Assembly (NCBI GenBank): GCA_004431415.1
Contig: QPMI01000545.1
Location: forward strand, 1 to 64,000
Reading direction: 5' to 3'
From: Cyanophora paradoxa
Taxonomy: Eukaryota; Glaucocystophyceae; Cyanophorales; Cyanophoraceae
DNA: 64,000 nt
The notes under the pieces are model-generated. The model saw nothing but the letters and a program-made list of their open reading frames with translations. It ran no database searches and was not told the DNA's origin. How positions within the stretch are numbered: position 1 is the first letter of the stretch; each line of letters starts with the position of its first letter. Positions 56,601 through 64,000 of this stretch are shown one piece after another. The position numbers and the translations under genes are program-made.

Positions 56601-59165
56601 GGCGAAGACGATGTACGTTGTTATCACGGGGGGCAACATCAAGGTGGGCTCTCAAGCTCCGACCCGCACACGAGTTTCGGGCGTTGATCGTGAGACTCGC
56701 TATCTTGTGCAGGTTCTGTTGCGGCAGGTCCCCGTCATCAAGCTCTCCGTGAGCGTGGATATGAGCGTGGACGACTTCTTGAATAGCGACACAACGACCT
56801 TCGTCACCACCCTCGCCTCTATCCTTGGCATTGACCCCAAGCGCATCAAGTTCTCCAAGGCGGTCGCCGGAACCAACCGTCGGCATTTGCTTCAGGGCGA
56901 GAGCACGCAGCTTGAAATCACGATCTTGCCCGAGGTGCGCAATTAGTTTATATATATAATAATCTTATTAAACATGATTGTGCGAATTAAAATGCGGCAC
57001 ATGCGCAGGGCTACACAACAGAAATCACGCTGAAGAACACGACCTCTACCGCTTCAGAAACTGCTAACGCAACCGAATCCGGTTCCGCCACGACATCAAT
57101 GCGAACGTGCAACGCTACGGAAATCGCGACGGGCCTTGCTGGAAAGGAGTGCGCGTGGAAGGAGTGCAACTCGACCGACATCGCGAACGGCCTCGCCGGG
57201 AAGGAGTGCAAGCTGAAGGAGTGCACGGCGACGGAGGTCAGTCAGGGCCTTGCGGACAAGTCGTGCGAGATGAGAGAGTGCACGCCGGGCGACCTTCAAA
57301 ACGGCGCCCACGGAAGCGAATGCGAGACTGCCGACGAGAAGTTGTACAAGAAGCAAAAGGCTCTCGCGGACCTCGTTGCAAATAAGACGGCCGAGGGGAC
57401 GCTTGTAAAAGAGCTCGCAGCGGCGACGGTAAGGACGATGGGCCTTCGCTTTACTCATCTAGATCTGATCACGGGTTTGCCAGAACATAACTGTCGCTGG
57501 CTTGAGTGTCGAGGCTCCTCCCGAGCCGGCGCCGCCGGTTGAAGCTCCGACGATTATTCCGACGACTCCAAGCCCCACTCCGACGCAGACGCCGAGCCCG
57601 AGCCCGTCGCCCAGCCCCAGCGCTCTGCCAATCGAGACGCCGAGCCCGAGCCCGTCGCCCAGCCCGTCGCCGACGGAGACGCCGAGCCCGAGCCCGTCGC
57701 CCAGCCCGTCGCCGACAGAGACGCCGAGCCCGAGCCCGTCGCCCAGCCCCAGCGCTTTGCCGACAGAGACGCCGAGCCCGAGCCCGTCGCCCAGCCCCAG
57801 CGCTCTGCCGACGGAGACGCCGAGCCCGAGTCCGTCGCCCAGCCCCAGCGCTCTGCCAACCGAGACGCCGAGCCCGAGTCCGTCGCCCAGCCCCAGCGCT
57901 CTGCCAACCGAGACGCCGAGCCCGAGCCCGTCGCCGACGGAGACGCCGAGCCCGAGCCCGTCGCCCAGCCCCAGCGCTTCGCCAACCGAGACGCCGAGCC
58001 CGAGCCCGTCGCCCAGCCCGAGCCCGTCGCCGACGGAGACGCCGAGCCCGAGCCCGTCGCCTATGGTCAGCCCCAGCGAGCTAGCACTGCCAACGGAGGT
58101 GCCCATCCCAAGCCCGAGCTCTGCGCCGTCTGTGGTGGACAGCCCTCAGCCAACGCCAACGCCGTCCGCGGACGTTGCTGCGACACCGAGCCCGATAGCA
58201 ATCCCGAGCCCGAGCCCAAGCGCGGTCCCCTCCGAGCAAGTTAGCCTAACGCTGAGCCTCGAGGCGGGATCGCCAGCCCAGTGCCAAGGATTTTTGCAAC
58301 GGAACTCGGAAGAATCCGTCGCGGCCGACATCGCGCGATCGATCAATGCGAACAGCGACAGCGTCGAAGTGACAGGTGCTGCCAGTCGAATGAACCGTTT
58401 GACGAGCGCTAGCCTTCCGCTGAATTCGAGCTCCGCCCCGCGATCGCAGGAATGCGCTGCGGGACGCGCAGGCTCCGGCGGCGGCTCTCCCAGGCCACGC
58501 CCATCCTCATCGACCTCCTCCTCACCAGCTCGACGACGGGAACCGGGGGGAGCGCCAGCGGCTCGGCGTTTACCGCCCCGACTGCCCTCCTCGAGAACAT
58601 CCAGAAGCTCGTCGCGAGCAAGGGCCTCGCGATCGACGGTATGGTCGCCCAGTCCGTCACGAACGTCGTCGTGACCGGCTCGAGCTCCACGCCGCAAACG
58701 GTCACTTCTTCGACGGCACCGCCACCCGCGGCCGGCGGCTCGGCGCCCAATTCCGTCGGACTCATCGTCGGTGTGTGCGCGGGCGTCGGCGGAGCGGCCG
58801 TCATCGCCGTCGCTGCCTTTCTTTTCGTGAGCTCGAATCGGAAGCACCGGGCGATGTCTGTCTCTGCCCTCCCCCGGTCCTCGGCGCGGCACGATCGGAG
58901 TCACGTGCACGAAAATCGTGTGGAAGTGGCAGTTGTTCAACACGACGGCAGCGACTTCGACACGAGGCCGAGGCCGCGCGCTGTGACTGTGCACCAGCTG
59001 GAGCCAGCGTCAGACGCCCCGCGCCTCTCCGAATTCGAGGAAGGAAACCCGTCGGGATCGGTGGTGAAGAACACCGCCGAAGTGCACGCGCACCCGGCGA
59101 GCTCTCGCATGAAGCATCGCCGCGGGAGCGCAAAGCTCGACGATCCGATTCGCGTCATCGCGTAA
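38698..59165 (+). CDS. PKHD1L1: Fibrocystin-L (PKHD1L1)-like giant surface receptor
   Basis: A signal peptide starts at ATG 38698 ([20 protein letters not shown]). Domains in order are as follows. An IPT/TIG domain ([20 protein letters not shown], about 38920-39050) is followed by another (about 40695-40890, [21 protein letters not shown]). A PA14 domain (about 41030-41740) has [17 protein letters not shown] and [13 protein letters not shown] beta-rich region (42.1-43.75 kb) and an IPT array (43.99-47.5 kb) come next. G8 domain 1 lies at 47.64-48.6 kb ([32 protein letters not shown]). A parallel beta-helix region then leads to G8 domain 2 (52.46-53.3 kb; [16 protein letters not shown]), more beta-helix, a SEA-like segment, Cys repeats, a Pro/Ser stalk, a transmembrane helix (about 58756-58830) and a basic tail. 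PKHD1L1-type proteins are large single-pass receptors on cilia or cell surfaces. I estimate near 4,000 residues over many exons. Individual junctions were checked only in places. Confidence 0.78.
43990..47500 (+). repeat. PKHD1L1: Array of about ten IPT/TIG domains (protein-level repeat)
   Basis: Successive units of 85-95 residues share the pattern P-x-x-G-x-x-GG-x-x-hhhxGxxF, then VxhGxxxC, then hxCxxP. Examples start [19 protein letters not shown] (43996), [20 protein letters not shown] (44305), [17 protein letters not shown] (44648), [19 protein letters not shown] (44989) and [19 protein letters not shown] (45290). Later units are [19 protein letters not shown] (45993), [15 protein letters not shown] (46305), [19 protein letters not shown] (46534) and [17 protein letters not shown] (46795). 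Most carry the paired cysteines usual for these immunoglobulin-like folds. Array length is typical of fibrocystin-L. Confidence 0.8.
48411..48436. repeat. AGATCT tandem in an intron
   Basis: Just over four CTAGAT/AGATCT units lie in an intron of the giant receptor gene. It is the same hexamer as at 24083-24103. Confidence 0.8.
57090..57330 (+). repeat. PKHD1L1: Cys-rich 17-18-residue tandem repeats
   Basis: Four units read [18 protein letters not shown], [34 protein letters not shown] and [17 protein letters not shown]. Each has two cysteines 12 residues apart and a central Asn/Gln-Gly. They sit between the SEA-like segment and the Pro/Ser stalk. I do not recognise the repeat; paired disulfides are likely by spacing. 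Confidence 0.8.
57589..58070 (+). repeat. PKHD1L1: Coding minisatellite: ETPSPSPSP stalk
   Basis: Eleven units of 30, 42 or 48 bases begin ACGCCGAGCCCGAGCCCGTC and code for ETPSPSPSP followed by SALPT, SPT or similar. Length steps are always multiples of three, so the frame is kept. The product would be a rigid, probably heavily O-glycosylated stalk next to the membrane. Near-identical units imply recent expansion and likely length variation between strains. Confidence 0.9.
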
Positions 59166-59797
59166 AGCGATGAATGATATATATATCGCGATATCGATTG
59201 ATATCAGATCAACAGCCCTTATGTGCACGTGTGAGCAGCGTGCGCGTAGGCATATTCACGTCTGCTTATAATAATGCCCATGCAGCCACAGCGCTCTTAG
59301 TATAGCTCGCCCTTTTTTCGCGAATCGACTATGTTAATGTACTGAAGAATCAACGATAGACGCACTAATAGCTATAGGCCCACGCGCGTATATCTGTGAC
59401 GTATATGTGTACGCGCGCAGCAAGAACGTTTATCAGACCCTGCAGACTTTTTTATTTATGGTACAATTATCTTATGCTCTTCTAGCGATCAGTATAGTCG
59501 ATCGCGAGTGGCAATAAAATAATTTTTATGATTCTTCTTTTCATGAGTTGTATTATCTTTTGCGTCCGAATTCGAATACCCGAATGCAATCACGTTTTTG
59601 CAATCAGAAAGTAGATCTGCTGCGGCTCGCTATTCTCGCCACCGTGGCATGGGCAGCAGAGGCGCAGCTGACCCACAGCGATAATCATGATACCCACACT
59701 GCGCGTGCACGCGGCTCGAGTGTTTCAGGATCCAGAAGGAATATATTGTATTTTACAGGAGCAATGTCATGACAAGCGGCCGCGCGCGCGGGCCCGG
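59166..59797. other. Convergent 3' intergenic region
   Basis: This AT-rich stretch of about 630 bases lies between two convergent stops. It contains TATATATCGCGATATCGAT palindromes (59177 onward) and AATAAAATAA near 59514, a possible poly(A) signal for the + strand gene. A 74-residue ORF at 59548 has no support. Confidence 0.5.
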
Positions 59798-62640
59798 CTA
59801 GACGCGGGCCTCCTCGATGATCTGGGGGCGCAGCACGGGCAGGGGCGGTGAGACGCGGGCAGGGGGCCTAGGGAGAAAGAGGTGCGGGCGCTCACGTCGC
59901 GCAGGTTCTCGCGGCTGTCCATCCACCTGCCGGCCCCGCCCCGCCCCGCGTCAGGCCGGCCGCTCGCTGGCTCAGCCAGCGAGCCCCCGATCCTCAAAAG
60001 GGCGCACGAGACAAAGGAGCACCGCCACCCCAGGGGCGCCTCCTCCCGCAGGTACGCCTGGGGGCGCGTCAGGCCTCGTCCGATCCGTTTCCATACGGCG
60101 CACTAAGATACACACAAGGCACACGGCTATTAGGGTTTCGCCCTCTTAAAATTTATCGAGGCACCTGGAAGCAGATAAGGTAGAGGTAACGCTCCAGGAA
60201 GTCCCGCGCCCGCTTCATCCCTGCCGGGGCGAACTCGTTTTTAAGATAGGGGGGGGGGCAGGTTCGGGGGGGGGGGGGGGGGGGGGGGTGTACGCCGCAC
60301 AGAAGTCGCGCTCCGCGGCGGTGTGCTTGTGCTCCGCGTCGGAGCGCGCCTTCCAGATCACGTCTGCGCGGCGCCGCCGGCCTCGGCTGGGGGCGGGGCG
60401 GCGCCCCGGGTCTCGAAGCGGCGGCACCTCGGATGTTCTGCTGGGCAGTCAGAGAAGAGCGGGGCGGGGCGGGGCGGGCGGGGCGGGGCGCCTGCATGCG
60501 GGAGCAGGCGTCGATGGCGGCGTCAAGCGCGTGCTGCGCCGCCTGCCCGTCCGGCAGCGCCGCCACCAGCCGCTCCACCGCCGGGTGCACCTGCCAGAAG
60601 TAAGAGGAGGAGGAAGAGGGGCGAGGAGGACGGGGGAGAGGGGCGCGCGTCGGCCTGGGTCTTGGCCCCCGAGTGGTGCGGGGCATGCATGCCCCGCGCG
60701 ACGAGCACCATCACCGTGACCACCATCGCTGCGCCCGAGGCGCGCGCGCTCGGCGGCTCCAGAGCGAGCAGGGCGCGCGGGGAGGCGTACCCGTCGTGGT
60801 CCGTCTGCAGGGGGGGAGAGCGCGGGGCTAAGGGCGGGCGTAGGGGGCGCGGGGCGGGGCGGGGCGGACCCGCGGCCCATCTGGCAGTTGAGGACGAAGG
60901 CGGTGCCCTCGGCGGGCGCCGCCCGCAGGATCCCGCACAGCTGGTCGAAGTCTTGCTCCTGCGCCCCGCCCCGCCCTCGGCCTCGGCCCCGCGCTCCCCA
61001 CCGCCACCACCCGCCCCTCACCTCCGGGGCGCGCTCGTCGGTGACGGGCACGCGCTCGAAGTGCAGCTGCGGCGTCCGCGCCATCTGCGCCTCGTACATC
61101 TGCAGGGGGGTACCGGCTCAGAGGCGGGGGGATGGAGATGCCAGGGGGGGTGCCCACTCGCCTCGCGGATCGTGTGGATGCCGTCCTGGCCCACTGAGGG
61201 GTACCGAGAGCGTGAGGAGGGGGACGGGGGGGGGGGAGAAAAGGCGCGGGGGGTACCGCACCGTGGACGTGGTGGGGCTCCTCGGGATCGACCTGCACCC
61301 GAGCGGGCGGGCCTCAGGGGGGGAGGAAGCGGAGGGGGGTACGTACCTCGGGGAAGACGGCGTGGAAGCAGACGGCGCGCCCGCCGTTCCGCGCCGCCTT
61401 GCTCAGCAGCTCCTCCTTGAGGGCCCGCTGGGGTCCGGCGCGGGGCCCGTGAGACCGCGCGGGGCGGGCCCGCGAGAGAGCGCGCCGGCCTCTGACTGAC
61501 CTCCTTGCGCTCAAGCTCGGGGGCGGTGATGCCCGTGTCGACGAGGTTCTCGATCACGTGGTCCGGGTTCCGCGGGGAGTAGACCAGGCCCTCGGGGCCC
61601 ACGCTGCGTGGGGGGGCGCGGCGGCCTCAGACGGCCGGCTCCTGGGAGGGGCGAAAGATACAGAGCTCCCAAGAGCACCAGAGGGCCGGCTCCTCGCGCA
61701 TGCTGACGCTGATGATGCGCTGCGGCGCGGCGATCAGGAAGAGGAAGGGGGGGACGGGGACGGGGACATGGGGGGGGGGGGGGGGGGGGAGGGAGGGGAG
61801 GGGAGGGGCGAGAGGGGGATGAAGTAGAGGGGGGTACCTTGGCGCCCTCGGAGAGGAGTCGCGTGACGACGCGCTCCAGGGCCGGCCGCGTCGGCTGCGC
61901 CATCCCGTACACTGCGCCGTCCGCAGCGGCCCGGTTCGAATCCCGCCGGAGACGGGGCGAGGGGGGAAGGAGGGGTAAGGGGGCACCGGGGAAGTGGTCC
62001 ACCTTGCCTGCGAAGGGCGAAAAAGATGAGGGGAGGAGAAGGGAGAGAGCGGGGCGGGTCGAGAAGGGTGGGGGGAGGAGGGCGAGGGGTAAGGGACGGG
62101 GCGGGGCGGGCGGGATCGAGGGGGGCTACGCACGCCAGTTGGGGACGCCGGCCTGCGGGTCAGATGAGCCGTCAGGTCAGAGGGAGACATGCAGGGCCCA
62201 GAGCTCATATGAGAGGCGCGGGCGCGCCTCGTCCTTGGTGCCGAGGACGTCGATGCCCTTGAACATGTCGAGCACGAAGTAGTGGCCCTTGACGCACGCG
62301 AGCTCGTTCAGCTCGTGCTGGTCCTGGATCCACACGTGGAAGGGCCGCGCGTCCGCCCCGTTGTGGTTCAGCTGCGCGGCCCCTCCCCGAGGGCCCGGAT
62401 CAGAAAGGGGACGGGACGGCCGGCGGCGGCGGCGGGGGCGGCGGGGGGATCCGGGGGCGGCGGACCGCCCGCTTGAACTTGGCCGCGGCGAGAGCGACGA
62501 CCTCGACGTCGCGCACGAAGCGCTTCTCGCCCTTCGCCCTGCGCCGCCGGTGCTCCCCGAAGCACGCGGCCAGCGGGCCTGCGGCGAGGGAGCGGGCAGA
62601 GCCGGCGTCAAACCGGCGCCGGCGACGAAAAGGACGCAAG
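59798..62640 (-). CDS. PALD1: Paladin-like phosphatase
   Basis: The 3' end is clear: an exon ending VLRPQIIEEARV, then a stop at 59800-59798. The 5' end is not; the first firm exon (ACFGEHRRRRAKGEKRFVRDVEVVALAAAKFK) lies at about 62575-62465. Following exons read LNHNGADARPFHVWIQDQ, VYGMAQPTRPALERVVTRLL, RIISVSMREEP and PRNPDHVIENLVDTGITAPE. Further on are MYEAQMARTPQLHFERVPVT, then DFDQLCGILRAAPAEGTAF. The catalytic signature NCQMGRGRTTTAMVV forms by splicing across introns near 60870 and 60780; it contains the CX5R loop of Cys-dependent phosphatases. VYGMAQPT, MREEP and NCQMGRGRTTT together are diagnostic of paladin. Paladins act on phosphoinositides or signalling proteins and resemble bacterial phytases. 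C-terminal exons (RARDFLERYLYLICFQV) complete the helical end. Introns contain poly(C) runs of 20 or more. Confidence 0.75.
60266..60288. repeat. 23-base poly(G) run in a paladin intron
   Basis: An uninterrupted G run on the + strand, so poly(C) in the - strand transcript. A shorter G run lies just upstream at about 60249-60258. Confidence 0.85.
61770..61789. repeat. 20-base poly(G) run in a paladin intron
   Basis: A G run within a purine-only stretch of about 75 bases (61737-61830), lying between the exons coding VVTRLLSEGAK and RIISVSMREE. Confidence 0.85.
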
Positions 62641-63028
62641 GCGCTAGACTGGCGGCCCCAGCCGCGCTTGGACCTACTCACGGCAAGTGAGACAGTCCAG
62701 GCCAAGACGGCCGACGGGCGGCGACGGCTAACGCTTTCGAAACGGCGCAGAGAACGGTTTTAAGCCGTGCCGACAGACGCACCGTTCGACCAGCAGCTGA
62801 AGAGGCCTGGCATTGTCGGACGAGTTACCTTAAGCAGCGAGGTCCTTAAGTAACCCAGCTCAGAAGCCCTTCGATGTCGGCTCGCACGGCGACTACAGGA
62901 TGCAACGCCGGCGACGGTCAGAGCGGGGCGGCCAGCAGGCGTTGAACTCGCTCCCCCCCCCCCCCCCCCCCCCCCCCCTCGAGAATTTGATCCCGTCCCC
63001 CCTCTCTGGCCAAGCGGAAGCCGGCGAC
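62641..63028. promoter_or_regulatory. Divergent region between paladin-like and Pro-rich genes
   Basis: The paladin gene leaves leftward and the next gene starts rightward at 63029, so both promoters fall here. The first paladin exon may also lie here. A 28-base C run (62953-62980) sits about 50 bases before the ATG, in the likely 5' leader of the + gene. Confidence 0.4.
62953..62980. repeat. 28-base poly(C) run
   Basis: An uninterrupted C run followed by TCGAGAATTTGATCC. It lies in the presumed 5' untranslated leader or a 5' intron of the gene starting at 63029. Confidence 0.85.
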
Positions 63029-64000
63029 ATGGAGAGCGACGACCTGCCGCCCGGCGTCGAGCACGCCCAGCATTCGCATGCACCAGCGGGCCCCGCATTC
63101 TTCGCCAGCGCGCCGCTCTTCGCTAGCGCCCCAATCCAGCGCCAACACGACATGGACGCGCCTCCGGGAACGGCGGATTACGTAGATTTGGACGAAGTTG
63201 TCCAGCCTGAGCCGCCATTCGTCGCACCGGAGCCCCCTCCTTACACGCCCGAACCTGCCGCTCTCGCAGCACCGCCTCAGCCGCCATCGAACTTCGCCAC
63301 CCTCCCACATCCGCCTTTCGCGTCCACGCCAGCGTTCCCGCAAGCCTCCTCGCCCCAGCCCCTCGTGCACGTCTCGCCAGCCGTCGCCGTGTCGCCGATC
63401 CCGGCCGCGGCGATCCCGCTCCACCATCCCGTCGAAGCCGCACCGGCGGAGATGCAGCTCGAACAAGCGCCGACCCACGCTCCCGAGCGGCACGCGGAGC
63501 GCAAGAAGACGGCCGAGCAGCGCTGGTCGGGAACCGTAATGGCGCGCCCCGCCCCCGCCCGCGCGCCGCTCGAAGCTGAGCGCCTCCGCAGGTGCACCAC
63601 GCGACTGCGGACCTCGCTGAGGCATGCGCCGCCCCGCCGCGCCGCGGGACGGGCCGCCCCGCCGCGCCCCGGCGCTGACTCCCGGGCAGGTCTGGCGGAC
63701 GGCGTACGCCGCGGACGGCTTCGATGTTGCGGGCGCCGACCGCGCCACCGTCTCCGACTGCCTGTGCGCGCGAGCGCGCGCGCGAGCGGGCGCCCCGCCT
63801 GCCGCCCGGCAGGCGGCGCTGAGGCGCGCCGCGCAGGCCCGAGGAGCTCGAGGGGAACGTGCGCGTGCCGCACCTCTCCGCGCTGCGGACGCTCTCGCGC
63901 TCCGAGCGCTGGACCTGCGCCCTGGCGCTCCTCTTCCGCGGGCCCGAGCGCTCGGGCCCCGACGCCCTCCTCGCCTCCCTCTCCTCCCACGCCCGCGTAC
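63029..64000 (+). CDS. Pro-rich protein, truncated by the window end
   Basis: The ATG at 63029 opens MESDDLPPGVEHAQH. An acidic-Pro segment follows (YVDLDEVVQPEPPFVAPEPP), then a long Pro/Ala/His-rich region and a basic end, ERHAERKKTAEQRWSG. A GC-type donor after about 63541 leads to short exons VHHATADLAEA (63591) and VWRTAYAADGFDVAGADRATV (63690). A further exon after about 63838 reads PEELEGNVRVPHLSALRTL, SRSERWTCALALLFRGPERS and GPDALLASLSSHARV, running off the window. The last exons look folded and conserved, but I do not recognise a domain. The gene is incomplete. Confidence 0.6.
   Translation, partial: MESDDLPPGVEHAQHSHAPAGPAFFASAPLFASAPIQRQHDMDAPPGTADYVDLDEVVQPEPPFVAPEPPPYTPEPAALAAPPQPPSNFATLPHPPFASTPAFPQASSPQPLVHVSPAVAVSPIPAAAIPLHHPVEAAPAEMQLEQAPTHAPERHAERKKTAEQRWSGTVMARPAPARAPLEAERLRRCTTRLRTSLRHAPPRRAAGRAAPPRPGADSRAGLADGVRRGRLRCCGRRPRHRLRLPVRASARASGRPACRPAGGAEARRAGPRSSRGTCACRTSPRCGRSRAPSAGPAPWRSSSAGPSARAPTPSSPPSPPTPAY

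Noticed and set aside
57589-58070. Regular repeats considered as a CRISPR-like array
   Set aside because: The units are contiguous with no unique spacers, keep a coding frame and lie inside a eukaryotic gene.
57459-58106. A - strand open frame coding repeated [14 protein letters not shown]
   Set aside because: It is the reverse complement of the Pro/Ser minisatellite and has no independent support.
61915-61950. GGTTCGAATCCCGCC, a perfect tRNA B-box word
   Set aside because: It sits in an intron of the paladin-like gene, with no A box or pairing stems at tRNA distances on either side.

Overview
This window is a stretch of GC-rich eukaryotic nuclear DNA. Thirteen protein-coding genes can be followed. 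All but one are cut by many short introns (about 45 to 200 bases), mostly with GTGCGC-type donors and a frequent GC-AG class. Several genes point to a motile, ciliated microbe: a CEP104 ciliary-tip protein, an EF-hand-like protein resembling a ciliary family, and a fibrocystin-L-like receptor. A heliorhodopsin suggests a microbial alga. High GC, tiny introns and common GC donors resemble haptophyte-type genomes, but the sequence alone does not prove the lineage.

Layout. 46-1182 (+): a Ser-rich protein of unknown function. 1676-6998 (-): a leucine-rich-repeat protein with two PWWP-type blocks, AT-hook-like sequence and a possible ubiquitin-like C-terminus. 7549-12792 (+): a SAM-domain plus DOT1 histone H3K79 methyltransferase, divergent from the PWWP gene across about 550 bases. 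13553-15023 (+): a heliorhodopsin whose eight exons splice in frame to 303 residues. 15733-18510 (+): a possible PPC-like beta-sandwich repeat protein. 18923-22399 (+): CEP104. 22635-23861 (-): an intronless 408-residue unknown. 24882 to about 28837 (-): the EF-hand-like protein. 28899-31411 (+): a Pro/Ala-rich putative nuclear protein starting only 61 bases from the previous gene. 31857-34730 (+): a RAMA-like N-terminus followed by acidic and long coiled-coil regions.

34731-38697 is a gene-poor, lower-GC island. It holds a 292-base MITE with 23-base terminal inverted repeats flanked by TA, a second inverted-repeat element, the frameshifted tail of a low-complexity ORF, a tRNA-like B box and GC-rich palindromes. 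38698-59165 (+) is one 20-kb gene for a fibrocystin-L (PKHD1L1)-like surface protein: signal peptide, IPT/TIG and PA14 domains, a long IPT array, two G8 domains with beta-helix regions, a SEA-like segment, Cys repeats, a Pro/Ser minisatellite stalk, one transmembrane helix and a short tail. 59798 to about 62.7 kb (-) is a paladin-like phosphatase with the CX5R signature, and 63029 to the window end (+) is a truncated Pro-rich gene.

Two themes recur. One is chromatin: DOT1, PWWP/AT-hook, RAMA and a putative nuclear factor. The other is cilia and cell surface: CEP104, the EF-hand-like protein and the fibrocystin-like receptor. Gene models were built by hand from splice-site and reading-frame continuity. 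Domain names rest on recognised motifs, not on searches.
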